DNA of 61,908 nucleotides, from positions 1-61,908 of the forward strand of contig CAMLJM010000016.1 of NCBI GenBank assembly GCA_946480475.1. The letters are read 5' to 3'. Positions 8,392-17,792 of the stretch are shown piece by piece. The translations under genes were made by a program, and so were the position numbers. This DNA is from an uncultured Alphaproteobacteria bacterium (lineage in GTDB: Bacteria > Pseudomonadota > Alphaproteobacteria > Micavibrionales > Micavibrionaceae). The first letter of the stretch is position 1. The number at the start of each line of letters is the position of its first letter. The notes beneath the pieces are model-generated. The model worked only from the letters and a program-made list of their open reading frames with translations, was not told where the DNA came from and searched no databases.

Positions 8392-8730
8392 ATGCCCACA
8401 CTGCTTCCTCGCGATAGCGAGAATAATGTCATTCCGGCTATTCGTCTTAAATCACCGGGGGCGCATAGCATCGCTGCTACGGCGACATCGGCGCGTAATA
8501 GCACAGCGTTTGCCAGCGATACGCAAATCATCAGCCTTTACGCCAGTGTGCCGGTGTATGTGAAATTTGGTACATCATCTGTAACGGCCAGCAGCGGGGA
8601 TCATTATTTCCCAGCGGGTGTTTATTATGATTTCTCGATTGGCGGCGGCAAGGTCAATCATTACACACATGTGGCCGTCCTGCGTGTGGGCAGCACAGAT
8701 GGAACAGTTTATATTTCTGAAAAGGAATGA
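8392..8730 (+). CDS. Small phage-like protein of unknown function
   Basis: A 112-residue protein. The frame is open further upstream, but that part would cross the terminator at 8340-8366. The ATG at 8392 is preceded by AGGAG at 8379, so I start there. It is beta-rich with no signal peptide or membrane segment. The pattern of Ser/Thr-rich strands, ISLYASVPVYVKFGTSS and a late THVAVLRVGSTDGTVYI resembles small virion-associated proteins common in tailed-phage and prophage gene sets. No other phage gene surrounds it, so it could be a remnant or a domesticated gene. It ends immediately next to the convergent recR stop (8730/8731). Confidence 0.6.
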   Translation: MPTLLPRDSENNVIPAIRLKSPGAHSIAATATSARNSTAFASDTQIISLYASVPVYVKFGTSSVTASSGDHYFPAGVYYDFSIGGGKVNHYTHVAVLRVGSTDGTVYISEKE

Positions 8731-9354
8731 TCAGACGCTGGACCTGGATTTAAGCGCCGTCATGATCGTGCCTTCATCCAGATAATCCAGTTCACCACCC
8801 ACGGGAACACCATGTGCCAGGCGGGTGATTTTAAGATCCGGTCTGGCATCATGCAGGCGATCGCTCAGATAGTGGGCGGTCGCCTGTCCATCAACCGTGG
8901 CTGCTAACGCCAGAATAACTTCATCAATACCATTAAGGCGTTCGATCAAGGGGCGTATGGTCAGCATATCCGGCGTGACACCATCCAGCGCTGAAAGAAT
9001 ACCGCCCAATATGTGGTAGCGGCCCTTGAAAGCGCCTGTGCGTTCAATTGCCCACAGATCCGCGACACCCGCGATCACGCATAGCGTATTCTGCGTGCGT
9101 TGCGGATTGGTGCAGATACGGCAGGGGTCAGAAAGATCAAGGTTGCCACAGGTTGAACACGTGCGTACCTGTGCTGCTGTCTGCTCCAATGCCTGCATCA
9201 GCGGGTTCATCGCCTTCTGGCGGTTTGTCAGCAAGTGAAGGGCTACGCGGCGGGCAGAGCGCGGGCCTAATCCCGGCAGGCCTGCGAGGGCACGGATCAG
9301 GCTGTCGAGCGGCCCTTCATTATTCTTGGCATTTTGTCGAGATGAGTAAGACAT
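8731..9354 (-). CDS. recR: Recombination protein RecR
   Basis: A 207-residue RecFOR-pathway protein that helps load RecA at single-strand gaps. Features in order: the N-terminal helix-hairpin-helix (LAGLPGLGPRSARRVALHLL, about 24-43), a four-Cys zinc site (CSTCGNLDLSDPCRIC, about 71-86) and a Toprim domain (CVIAGVADLWAIERTG onward). Its length is normal. It follows the lolA-like gene by 9 bp in the same orientation; the dnaX/ebfC neighbours usual for recR are not here. Confidence 0.96.
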   Translation of the reverse strand: MSYSSRQNAKNNEGPLDSLIRALAGLPGLGPRSARRVALHLLTNRQKAMNPLMQALEQTAAQVRTCSTCGNLDLSDPCRICTNPQRTQNTLCVIAGVADLWAIERTGAFKGRYHILGGILSALDGVTPDMLTIRPLIERLNGIDEVILALAATVDGQATAHYLSDRLHDARPDLKITRLAHGVPVGGELDYLDEGTIMTALKSRSSV

Positions 9355-9363
9355 GAGGCTAGT

Positions 9364-10053
9364 CTATTCGTTGAGACGGCGGCCTTCCAGCTTCTTCGGA
9401 TCACTGTACACAAAAAGGCTTTTCGGCAGGTTTACGCCTGTTTGTAACTGGAACAGTTCTACCTCTGTAATGGCGCCTTGTGCATCCGTTACACGCCATT
9501 TCTTCAGGGCAAATGGTTCAGGGGTAAAGCCCAGCGTCAGTTTTCCTGCCAGCGGGTCCGATGTCTGAACCAGTGTAATCTGAATAAGGTTCCCGCCCCG
9601 TGTAATGTCGGTTACCTGTATGTCACCTGAAAGCTTTAGATCAGAACGCAGCAGGAAGTCGGCCATGGTTTGCCCGATCGGCGCGTTGCTTTGTTCCTGC
9701 AGCTGGCTGTCATAGAAATAGATAAAGAATCCATCCGCCACGACAAAATCTTTTACAGGCGGGTCATATTCAAAGCGCAGTTTTCCAGGACGCGAAATAT
9801 AAAACGTACCTATTGCCTGTGAACCATCACCGGCGGTTTGCAGGAAACGGGCTTTACCGGTTTTAAGTTGCTGCAGATAGGATTCGGCCTGTGCCACTTC
9901 CGGAGCATTCACCATGGACGGCGTTCTGGCTGGTTGTGCCTGCACCTGCGTCACAGTGCGTTCAGGCACTTGTGTCTTTGCGGGCGCCGTATTTTGCGCC
10001 AGTGCAGGGAACGAAAAAGCGATAAGGGCTGCTGCCAGGATAATATGTTTCAT
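9364..10053 (-). CDS. lolA: LolA-like outer-membrane lipoprotein carrier
   Basis: A 229-residue periplasmic protein of the LolA family, which shuttles lipoproteins from LolCDE to the outer membrane. The signal peptide ends at ALA near residue 19. A 40-residue Ala/Gln/Pro linker follows, then a LolA domain with QTAGDGSQAIGTFYISRPG and LRFEYDPP, the usual strand pattern around residues 75-100. The domain is of the alphaproteobacterial type, which lacks close identity to E. coli LolA. It is 54 bp downstream of putA and 9 bp upstream of recR. Confidence 0.88.
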   Translation of the reverse strand: MKHIILAAALIAFSFPALAQNTAPAKTQVPERTVTQVQAQPARTPSMVNAPEVAQAESYLQQLKTGKARFLQTAGDGSQAIGTFYISRPGKLRFEYDPPVKDFVVADGFFIYFYDSQLQEQSNAPIGQTMADFLLRSDLKLSGDIQVTDITRGGNLIQITLVQTSDPLAGKLTLGFTPEPFALKKWRVTDAQGAITEVELFQLQTGVNLPKSLFVYSDPKKLEGRRLNE

Positions 10054-10107
10054 AACCTTATTTCTAAAGAAACAAGGCGGCGAAAGAAAGGCTGAAAAAG
10101 GGTCTTT

Positions 10108-13068
10108 TTACTCTTTCAGCGATACCAGCGTAGCATTGCCACCCTGACGGGTTGTATCGATGCTGATGACCTTTTCTGTCGCAAAACGCGGCAGGTAATG
10201 CGGCCCGCCCGCTTTGGGGCCTGTGCCGGAAATACCATTTCCGCCAAACGGCTGGACACCCACGACGGCGCCGATCATGGTGCGGTTCACGTAAATATTG
10301 CCAGCATTTACAGCGCCGGTCACATTCTTGATCGTGGTGCCGATGCGGGTATGCAGGCCAAATGTCAGTCCGTAGCCAGTGCTGTTCACGTTGTCAATAA
10401 CTTGCTGTAATTCTGATGCCTTGTAACGAATGACGTGCAAAATGGGACCGAATACTTCGCGTTCCAGTTGTTTGATGCTGCTAATTTCATAAGCCACGGG
10501 CGCAAAATAGAACCCTTTCTGCGTCAGTGCCGGGTCCAATGGGCATTCCGCAATCAATTTACCAATCTGGTCCAGCTTTTTGCGGTGCGCCGTCAGGTTG
10601 CCATGTGCCTCGGCGTCGATGACGGGTCCAATATCGCTGCTATATTCAATTGGTTCTCCGATACGGCGTTCTTTCATGGCGCCTTTCAACATATTGATGA
10701 TTTTATCAGCGACATCGTCCTGCACATATAATACGCGCAATGCCGAGCAACGCTGTCCTGCAGACCCAAACGCACTGATCAGAGCGTCATCGACGATTTG
10801 TTCCGGCAGCGCGGAGGAGTCAATAATCATCGCGTTCTGTCCGCCGGTTTCGGCGATCAGCGGCACAATAGGACCATCTTTGGCAGCCAATGTGCGGTTA
10901 ATCAGGCGGGCGACCTCGGTGGAACCTGTAAAGGCCACGCCTGCCACATCTTTGTGTGCCACCAGCTCTGCGCCTATTTTGCCATCACCCTGAACGAGAA
11001 TCATCGCATCTTGCGGAATGCCTGCCTGATGCATCAATTGTACGGCATAAGAGGCGATCTTCGGTGTTTGTTCAGCTGGTTTGGCGACGACAGTGTTTCC
11101 GGCCATTAAAGCAGCTGTAATCTGGCCTACAAAAATGGCGAGGGGAAAGTTCCATGGGCTGATGCAGACGAAGGTGCCTCGGCCCTGCAGGGTTATGACG
11201 TTGCTTTCGCCTGTGGGACCCGGAAGGCGTTCGCCTTTCTCGCTGAAATCAACGCGTCCACGCTGGGCGTAGTAACGGCAAAAATCAACAGCTTCCCTGA
11301 CTTCGGCAACGCCGTCATCCAGTGTTTTTCCCGCCTCCCTGGTGCAGAGCGCCATCAATTGCGGCATATGCTGTTCCATAAGGCCCGCAAATTTTTCCAA
11401 TGCCGCAGCACGTGTTTCTGCCGGTGATTTTGACCAAGTGGCAAAACCAGCTTTTGCTTTAGTCATAGCAACGTCAACATTGATGCTGGTTGGGATGATG
11501 CTATTGATGTCGAATGCGTTGATTTTCTCCAGCAGCGGCTTGCGCATGGTGGGTTCAGAGAGATCGATACCGGCAGAGTTCACCCGGGCAGGACCATAAA
11601 TATTAGCGGGCAGCGGAATATGCTTGTGGCGTTTCAGGTTATCGTTCTGTGCCATCAGCACAGGATCTGTCACCACTTTATCAGCAGGGATTCTCTCATC
11701 CATCATCTGGTTTACAAAGTTGCTGTTGGCGCCATTCTCCAGAAGGCGGCGCACCAGATAAGGCAGGAGGTCTTCATGGCTGCCGCACGGTGCGTAAACC
11801 GCCACCCCCGCCATACCGTCGGCCAGCACGAGGTCATGGAGTGATTCTCCCATGCCGTGCAGGCGCTGGAATTCAAATCCACCACGATTATTACCCGCCA
11901 GCTCCATCACTGCCGCGACCGAATGGGCATTGTGCGTGGCCAGCATCGGGTAGAGCACATCACGGCGCTCAAGCAATTTCCTGGAATTGGCGATGTAAGA
12001 TAAGTCCGTATTCACCTTGCGTGTGAAAACAGGATATTCATTCAGGCCCATGACCTGTGCGCGTTTTACTTCCGTATCCCAATAGGCACCCTTAACCAGA
12101 CGAACCTGCAATTTACGATTGGTTTTCTCGGCGATATCGATAACGCGGTCAATGACCAGCGGGCAGCGTTTCTGGTAAGCTTGTACAGCCAGGCCAAAAC
12201 CTTCCCATCCATTCAGGGCTTTTTCAGCTGCAACCGCTTCAATGATATCCAGTGAAATTTCCAGGCGGTCTACTTCTTCCGCATCCACTGTCATAGGGAT
12301 ATCATGATTGGCGGCAAGCAGTGCCAGATCACGTAAACGTTCGATCATGACAGGCAGGCAGCGGTCCGCCTGAGCAACACTGTAGCGCGGATGCAGTGCT
12401 GACAGCTTGACCGATATACCTGATTTCATGCCTTGATGTGTGTGCTTGCCCACAATACGCAGGGCCTCGACATAGGACTGGAAATAACGTTCGGCATCTT
12501 CGGCGGTGCGGGCGCCCTCGCCCAGCATGTCGTAGGAAAGGCGGTATCCTTTCTTCTCGTAAGCGTGCGCGTTCTTGATCGCCTCTTCAATCGTACGGCC
12601 CAGAACGAATTGCTTGCCCAGCATTTTGAGAGCTTCGACAATCGCCTTGCGGATAACGGGTTCGCCTAATCTAGAGAGCGCTGAGTCCAACGTTTTACGA
12701 GTCAATGACAAGCCAAAACCTGCGGCCTTCATCATTAAATCTTTGGTGTCGCCCTGTGCTGCCAGCCAGTCAGCGGCTTTCATCTTGTCGCGGATCAGCG
12801 CGTGCGCTGTCTGGGCATCAGGAATACGCAGGAGCGCTTCCGCCAGCGTCATCAGCGCCAGACCTTCTTCGGTATCGAGGCCATATTCACGCAGGAAGCT
12901 TTCCAGTTCGCCCATCTTGCGTTTCGTGCCGCGTACACGCTCGACAATATTTTTGGCGCTGGCATGCACACGCTGGCTGCGGGCCGCATCCCACGGCAAG
13001 TCGTTCAACAATGCTTCAACGCATTGTTTTTCATCAGCATATAAAAGGGGCGAAAGGGATGTTGGCAT
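10108..13068 (-). CDS. putA: Bifunctional proline dehydrogenase / P5C dehydrogenase (PutA)
   Basis: A 986-residue flavoenzyme and dehydrogenase that oxidises proline to glutamate in two channelled steps. The proline dehydrogenase barrel spans roughly residues 110-460 (RLVKGAYWDTEVK at 323-335, LENGANSNFVNQ near 443-454). The aldehyde dehydrogenase part spans about 515-970 with general base Glu740 (AETGGQ) and catalytic Cys774 (GSAGQRCSALR). There is no ribbon-helix-helix DNA-binding domain at the N-terminus and no long C-terminal ALDH-like extension, so this is the short type that is not a self-repressor. It is upstream of lolA-like and recR with a 54-bp gap. Confidence 0.96.
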   Translation of the reverse strand: MPTSLSPLLYADEKQCVEALLNDLPWDAARSQRVHASAKNIVERVRGTKRKMGELESFLREYGLDTEEGLALMTLAEALLRIPDAQTAHALIRDKMKAADWLAAQGDTKDLMMKAAGFGLSLTRKTLDSALSRLGEPVIRKAIVEALKMLGKQFVLGRTIEEAIKNAHAYEKKGYRLSYDMLGEGARTAEDAERYFQSYVEALRIVGKHTHQGMKSGISVKLSALHPRYSVAQADRCLPVMIERLRDLALLAANHDIPMTVDAEEVDRLEISLDIIEAVAAEKALNGWEGFGLAVQAYQKRCPLVIDRVIDIAEKTNRKLQVRLVKGAYWDTEVKRAQVMGLNEYPVFTRKVNTDLSYIANSRKLLERRDVLYPMLATHNAHSVAAVMELAGNNRGGFEFQRLHGMGESLHDLVLADGMAGVAVYAPCGSHEDLLPYLVRRLLENGANSNFVNQMMDERIPADKVVTDPVLMAQNDNLKRHKHIPLPANIYGPARVNSAGIDLSEPTMRKPLLEKINAFDINSIIPTSINVDVAMTKAKAGFATWSKSPAETRAAALEKFAGLMEQHMPQLMALCTREAGKTLDDGVAEVREAVDFCRYYAQRGRVDFSEKGERLPGPTGESNVITLQGRGTFVCISPWNFPLAIFVGQITAALMAGNTVVAKPAEQTPKIASYAVQLMHQAGIPQDAMILVQGDGKIGAELVAHKDVAGVAFTGSTEVARLINRTLAAKDGPIVPLIAETGGQNAMIIDSSALPEQIVDDALISAFGSAGQRCSALRVLYVQDDVADKIINMLKGAMKERRIGEPIEYSSDIGPVIDAEAHGNLTAHRKKLDQIGKLIAECPLDPALTQKGFYFAPVAYEISSIKQLEREVFGPILHVIRYKASELQQVIDNVNSTGYGLTFGLHTRIGTTIKNVTGAVNAGNIYVNRTMIGAVVGVQPFGGNGISGTGPKAGGPHYLPRFATEKVISIDTTRQGGNATLVSLKE

Positions 13069-13124
13069 GTCAGTGATCCGTAATGTGGGTTAACGGAGCC
13101 ACTCTAACATTATGGACAGCGAAC

Positions 13125-14678
13125 TTAAAGAGCGGGTGCGGCGGGGGCTGCGGCGCAGCATGGATAATCTTTAGGCTCCACTTCGGGGGCGATAGGGGCT
13201 TTCATTATGGCTCTAACTTGGCGCAAGCGCTGAGTATATTCCAGAATATCCTCGAATGGCAGAGCAAATGTCGCCCGGGTTACCAATTCGTTATCTTTCA
13301 TACCCATCCAGGCCGCTGTACAGGAACCAATGCTATGACGTTCCAGAAGGGTAACCATGCTGTAATTATCTTCCAGTGGCTTAGACCATCCACCATGGGG
13401 TGCGGGATATGTGTGATCTTTCAGCGCACTAAAATCTATCATATGAAAGAAACCTGCCTCAGGCTTGCTGATCACTTTGATGCCGGGGATGCTCTTGTTC
13501 AGCCTTTCGACGGCTTCCCGCCGTGTGCATTTTTCAAGGCGTACGAAGGTCGATATAATTTTTTTCTTATCATCAGCGGCGGCTTCATCCAGCGTATCGA
13601 TACCGTTGATCAGTGCTTTCATGAACAGGCCACGAATGCGGTGATCACGGTTCAATCTTGCCATATGGCGTTCACGCGCATTCCTGAATGAATCTTCCTT
13701 GCTGTAGAAAGCTTCCATGGCTGCCAGCGTAGGGCGCGGGGGGAAGTAGTTATTTTCCATCCTCATTTTCTCGATGCTGCTGATATCATTGCCTTCACCG
13801 ATAATAATGCCGCCACGGACGCTCACCAGGCCTGCTTTGGAAGGGCCTGCCAGTGTAAAGGTATCCTCATAGATTTCAGGGATCTGGGCAAAAGCAAACG
13901 CTTTCTGGTCGCCATATTCCAGTCCGTCATAGACCATGTCGTCGATGATACGGATGCGGCTGGCCGCACCCTTCCACACATAGCCGGGCTTCCTCTCGAA
14001 GTCTTCGTCCATAAATTCTGTCTTGATAGGTGGTTGGGTTTCCTGCCATGCGCGCAGGGCTTCTTCATCTTTTCTGCGGTAGAACTCTCTTGCGGCCAAA
14101 AAAACTTCAGCCAGTTCGCGTGTCTGCGCTTTATCACGTATGGTGCCCAAAGGGTTATTGGGATTGGAATCAAAATAGGCAACAATACGATAACCATCAG
14201 CATCAGCCTGCCTGATCGCATCTTTCAGTTGTTGCGCCGTGATCTGGCCTGTGACCAGATCGCGATTGATCGTAATCACTTCGATTCCTTCGCGTATGGC
14301 GGGATTCATAAAAAACCCGTATGTGGGAACAGGCATCAGGATTGCGGGTTTGATCTGACGGCTGTAGGTCTTGTTCTCATTTTTTACGTCGTCTGCGAGA
14401 TAGCGCATTATCAGATTATAGGCTTCTGTAGTGCCGCCGCCGGTCATAGTGAAGTGGCTAAACGGCAATCCGGCCCAGTCCGGAGGGTAGATCCCGCGAG
14501 CACTAAAATGGTCACTGATGGCTTCGTAAGTGCGGCGAATTTCCGGATCGCTCAGGCCTTGTTTCATAAAGCGATAAAAATTCAGGTCCTTGGTCGCTTG
14601 GGCGAAAGCATGACGGGCGGCGCTGCGGAAGGGGTGCAACGGATTGCCGAGGGACATATCCAGTTTGGTTTTTGCCAT
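13125..14678 (-). CDS. PLP-dependent aminotransferase, class I/II
   Basis: A 517-residue fold-type I PLP enzyme. The PLP lysine is Lys281 in AGPSKAGLVSVRGG; Asp247 and Tyr250 (IIDDMVYDG) hold the cofactor pyridine; the SNPNNPLGT motif lies at 171-179; and the carboxylate-binding Arg is in TRATFALPF near residue 475. It is longer than aspartate aminotransferase (about 400), with an insertion around 190-235 and a Pro/Ala/Cys-rich tail. The substrate cannot be assigned; an aspartate or alanine aminotransferase-type reaction is plausible. It lies 56 bp upstream of putA in the same orientation, so a role in amino-acid catabolism alongside proline degradation is an inference. Confidence 0.85.
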   Translation of the reverse strand: MAKTKLDMSLGNPLHPFRSAARHAFAQATKDLNFYRFMKQGLSDPEIRRTYEAISDHFSARGIYPPDWAGLPFSHFTMTGGGTTEAYNLIMRYLADDVKNENKTYSRQIKPAILMPVPTYGFFMNPAIREGIEVITINRDLVTGQITAQQLKDAIRQADADGYRIVAYFDSNPNNPLGTIRDKAQTRELAEVFLAAREFYRRKDEEALRAWQETQPPIKTEFMDEDFERKPGYVWKGAASRIRIIDDMVYDGLEYGDQKAFAFAQIPEIYEDTFTLAGPSKAGLVSVRGGIIIGEGNDISSIEKMRMENNYFPPRPTLAAMEAFYSKEDSFRNARERHMARLNRDHRIRGLFMKALINGIDTLDEAAADDKKKIISTFVRLEKCTRREAVERLNKSIPGIKVISKPEAGFFHMIDFSALKDHTYPAPHGGWSKPLEDNYSMVTLLERHSIGSCTAAWMGMKDNELVTRATFALPFEDILEYTQRLRQVRAIMKAPIAPEVEPKDYPCCAAAPAAPAL

Positions 14679-14754
14679 AGCCTGCCTGACGGTTTAAGAT
14701 GAGGGAGGTTATCACAACTATTTACATATTGCAAATAGAGAGAGGAGGGTCCAG

Positions 14755-15165
14755 ATGGCCATTGAAAAGACTATGAAGCGGCTGAAATCCGGGCTTTCCT
14801 GCGCCTGGAGCGCTGAAACCTGCTGGCCACCCATGCGCGCTGATTGGGCTAAAACCAATCCGGCGCACGGCCAATGTCTAGTCACCGCTCTGCTGACACG
14901 TCGTGAACTGGGCGGGCATCTGGTCATGGGGTATGCTTATATTCCTGACTGCCCGAAACCCATACTCCATTTCCGCAACCGCATTGACGGTCAGGATCAT
15001 GACCTGACATGGCAACAATTCCCTGAAGGTACAAGATTTGAGGAACTGGATTTAACGGTACGTAAAAATCAGGATCTATATGATGAATGTGTAGGTGACC
15101 GCGATACCCAGAAACGTTATCGCCTTTTAAGCTTCCGTGTCGCTACGTTACCGTCACTTCAATAA
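14755..15165 (+). CDS. YunG-like protein
   Basis: A 136-residue soluble protein with a strong RBS (GAGAGGAGGG) before the ATG. WSAETCWPP near the N-terminus, the NPAHGQCLVTALL segment around residues 35-47, then HFRNRIDGQDHDLTWQQF near 73-90 resemble the YunG family, whose biochemical function is unknown. The conserved Cys, His and Asp residues suggest a papain-like or transglutaminase-like arrangement, but that is only inference. Its last 12 bp overlap the convergent creA stop. Confidence 0.65.
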   Translation: MAIEKTMKRLKSGLSCAWSAETCWPPMRADWAKTNPAHGQCLVTALLTRRELGGHLVMGYAYIPDCPKPILHFRNRIDGQDHDLTWQQFPEGTRFEELDLTVRKNQDLYDECVGDRDTQKRYRLLSFRVATLPSLQ

Positions 15166-15657
15166 CGGTTTTCCCGGCGGCTGCGTGCCCCAGGTTTGCA
15201 GCGTTACTGCCGAGATAGAATTTTTGGGCGAACCTTGGATGAGTTTGTCACTCCAGGTCAGATAAACCAAGCTATTTGCAGTCTCATCGTAAAAGCGACT
15301 GACATGCAGGGCTTTGAATAAAATAGAGCGACGCTCGTTGAAGACCTCTTCGCCCTTCTCTCGTATGGCAATCGCCTCTTTGAATACAATAGGACCCGTT
15401 TGTACGCATTCTATACTGGCGTCAGATGTGTCTTCAGCAAGGCCTATGGCTCCGGTGATGCCGCCTGTCACAGCGCGGCTGATATAACATGTGATGCCGT
15501 CAATTTTCGGGTCAGCAAAAGCCTCGATTTTGATCTTGTCGTTGGCGGCCCCCAGCAAGCGGAATGTCGTGCTGACGCTGCCGATGTCGCGGGCCTGTGC
15601 GCCCAGAGGCACCATGATTGCCAGTATGGGAATAGCCAGAAAGATGAATTTTTTCAT
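15154..15657 (-). CDS. creA: CreA-family periplasmic protein
   Basis: A 167-residue secreted protein of the CreA family (function unknown; also widespread outside the Cre regulon). The frame is open for another 51 codons upstream, but the ATG at 15655-15657 opens a clean signal peptide (MKKFIFLAIPILAIMV, cleavage after QARD region near residue 24), so I place the start there. Family motifs are visible: VSTTFRLLGANDK-like stretch after the signal, GITCYISRAVTGGI and the SDASIECVQTGPI segment. It is divergent from xseA with about 60 bp between starts. A CreD-like gene occurs 9 kb away, not adjacent. Confidence 0.88.
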   Translation of the reverse strand: MKKFIFLAIPILAIMVPLGAQARDIGSVSTTFRLLGAANDKIKIEAFADPKIDGITCYISRAVTGGITGAIGLAEDTSDASIECVQTGPIVFKEAIAIREKGEEVFNERRSILFKALHVSRFYDETANSLVYLTWSDKLIQGSPKNSISAVTLQTWGTQPPGKPLLK

Positions 15658-15718
15658 GATGTTTCCTTGAGTATGCTCTGTCTTTTGATATGTGCCTACC
15701 CATGCTATAACCCCTGAC

Positions 15719-17212
15719 ATGGATAACCTCTTCGAAACAGCAAACGCGCCAAAGCGTTCTAATGTTCCCGAGCTGACAGTATCCGAGCTCTCGGGTTCGG
15801 TACAGCGCACGCTTGAGGAGAGTTTTGGCCGCGTGCGCGTACGCGGAGAAATTTCCGGTATGAAACTGGCGGCTTCAGGACATCTTTATGCCGACCTGAA
15901 GGATGAAAGTGCCAACATCAATATGATCTGCTGGCGCACGACCATGCAGCGTCTGAAGATTAAGCCTGAAGAAGGCCTGGAAGTCATCTGTACCGGGAAG
16001 ATAACAACCTATGCCAAATCATCCCGTTATCAGTTAATTGTTGATTCCATCGAGCTTGCGGGTGAAGGCGCCTTGCTCAAGATGCTGGAGGACCGCAAAA
16101 AGAAACTGGCGGCGGAAGGGTTGTTCGACCCGGCGCGTAAAAAGGCGCTTCCCTACCTGCCCCTTGTGATTGGCGTTGTGACGTCTCCTACCGGGGCGGT
16201 CATTCGCGATATTCTACATCGTTTGAATGACCGCTTTCCCCGTCACGTATTGGTGTGGCCTGTCATGGTGCAGGGTGCGGGGGCCGCTGAGCAGATTGCT
16301 GAAGCCATTCGCGGTTTTGATGCGCTCCCCATAAAGGGAAATATCCCGCGACCTGATCTTCTGATCGTAGCGCGTGGGGGCGGATCATTAGAAGATCTGA
16401 TGGCTTTTAATGAAGAAATCGTCGTGCGGGCGGCTGCCGATTGTTCTATCCCGCTGATTTCTGCCGTAGGGCATGAAACCGACACGACACTGATTGATTA
16501 CGTTTCTGATGTCAGGGCACCGACACCGACTGCGGCTGCCGAGATGGCTGTGCCGGTTCGCGCTGAACTGATGGCTGCCACGATGGATAGCATGCGGCGT
16601 TTACTGGGCGCTGCTACGCGCCTGATCCAGCATCGTCGCGAACGTGCAGAATCTTTGGGCGCACGCTTGGGTGATCCGCAGCGTTTTCTTGCAAGTAAGG
16701 CGCAGAGCCTTGATCATACAGCCCACAAGCTTGATGGGGCTTTTGATAAGGGTGTCAAAATTCGTGAAACCCGTGTGATTAAAGCCGGGGCTTTGTTGCG
16801 CCACCCGCGCCATCTGATAGAGATGAAAACGAAAAGTCTCGATCATGCATCGCATAAGCTTGATAACGCCTTTGATAAGGGGGTTAAGGTAAGGGTTAGT
16901 AAAATCCAGCAGCTATCGGCGTCCTTACGCCAACCGCGCGACTTAATCCAGCGTGAAAGTAACAGGCTTCAGGACCGCGCCGAACGTCTTAAGAATGCGG
17001 GTTTACGTTTTGTATCTGATCGTCAACGGTTGCTTGCGAATCAGGGGCGTATGCTGGAAAGCCTGTCCTTCAAAAAAGTACTGGAACGCGGGTATGTGGT
17101 TGTACGGGATCAGGACGGCCACCTCATGTCAGACGCCCAGAATATTGGGTCCCATCAGTTGCTGGAGCTGGAATTCAAGGAAAACCGCAGGATTCGCGCC
17201 AAAACCGAATAA
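15719..17212 (+). CDS. xseA: Exodeoxyribonuclease VII large subunit
   Basis: A 497-residue nuclease subunit that degrades single-stranded DNA with XseB. An N-terminal OB-fold ([20 protein letters not shown]) is followed by the catalytic region ([57 protein letters not shown]) and a long helical region. That region holds two copies of a 43-residue repeat (see the repeat entry). A GTG nine codons upstream (15692) is an alternative start; I prefer ATG 15719. The xseB gene is not in the window. Confidence 0.95.
   Translation: MDNLFETANAPKRSNVPELTVSELSGSVQRTLEESFGRVRVRGEISGMKLAASGHLYADLKDESANINMICWRTTMQRLKIKPEEGLEVICTGKITTYAKSSRYQLIVDSIELAGEGALLKMLEDRKKKLAAEGLFDPARKKALPYLPLVIGVVTSPTGAVIRDILHRLNDRFPRHVLVWPVMVQGAGAAEQIAEAIRGFDALPIKGNIPRPDLLIVARGGGSLEDLMAFNEEIVVRAAADCSIPLISAVGHETDTTLIDYVSDVRAPTPTAAAEMAVPVRAELMAATMDSMRRLLGAATRLIQHRRERAESLGARLGDPQRFLASKAQSLDHTAHKLDGAFDKGVKIRETRVIKAGALLRHPRHLIEMKTKSLDHASHKLDNAFDKGVKVRVSKIQQLSASLRQPRDLIQRESNRLQDRAERLKNAGLRFVSDRQRLLANQGRMLESLSFKKVLERGYVVVRDQDGHLMSDAQNIGSHQLLELEFKENRRIRAKTE
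16697..16895 (+). repeat. Internal 129-bp repeat in xseA (43-residue period)
   Basis: The segment beginning at 16697 ([20 protein letters not shown]) recurs at 16826 ([20 protein letters not shown]), exactly 129 bp later. The copies are similar at both DNA and protein level. Each is framed by an L..P..LI motif ([24 protein letters not shown]), so the helical arm of XseA appears built by duplication of one helical unit. Confidence 0.85.
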
Positions 17213-17288
17213 GCGTTTTTTCTTCCCTATTGGCGTAAATAAGGCTATTTTCCGCGCAGATTCGACGAACTTAAGGTTATAATAAGTT

Positions 17289-17792
17289 ATGCGCGTGGCG
17301 ATCAAAGAGCTGATGGACAAGATGGGGGTGGGTTATGTACCCGGCCCCTACGAATCCGTGCCTTGGTCGGCCTATGATGCCGCAAAAGGCATCACTTGCA
17401 GCGCTGAAGTGCGCATGGGGCCTGATGCCAACGAGATCGAAGGTGAAATCCAGTTCATGTATGAAACGCCGCCAGCGGGCAAGGGTCCGATGGAACATAT
17501 ATGCTATCTGAAGTCGACACCTCAGGCTGATGGCAACTGGACGATTACAGATTTCAAGATCCGTGGCGAAGCTTACGGCCAGGATAAATATAACTGGGAG
17601 GAAAAAGCCTGCAATTTCTTCCAGCTCGTTGTTCAGGAATTACTGGGCAGCAATATCCCGAATATAGATGAACTGCTGGAAGAAGCATTCCACTCGCGTG
17701 ATCGTTTCGCCGATCAATATGGCGGCGGCAGCAGCAAGTCGCCTAAGATCAAACCTGAGCAGATGCTCAACATCAAGGGTCGTGGGTTCTAA
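17289..17792 (+). CDS. Conserved-looking protein of unknown function
   Basis: A 167-residue soluble, acidic protein that I do not recognise. There is no signal peptide or membrane segment. The N-terminal half has alternating strands (EIEGEIQFMYE, HICYLKSTPQ, WTITDFKIRGE); the middle is helical (KACNFFQLVVQELLG, IDELLEEAF); and the C-terminus is a Gly/Ser/Lys-rich tail. It follows xseA by 76 bp on the same strand and its stop overlaps the convergent terD-like stop by 4 bp. Confidence 0.7.
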   Translation: MRVAIKELMDKMGVGYVPGPYESVPWSAYDAAKGITCSAEVRMGPDANEIEGEIQFMYETPPAGKGPMEHICYLKSTPQADGNWTITDFKIRGEAYGQDKYNWEEKACNFFQLVVQELLGSNIPNIDELLEEAFHSRDRFADQYGGGSSKSPKIKPEQMLNIKGRGF

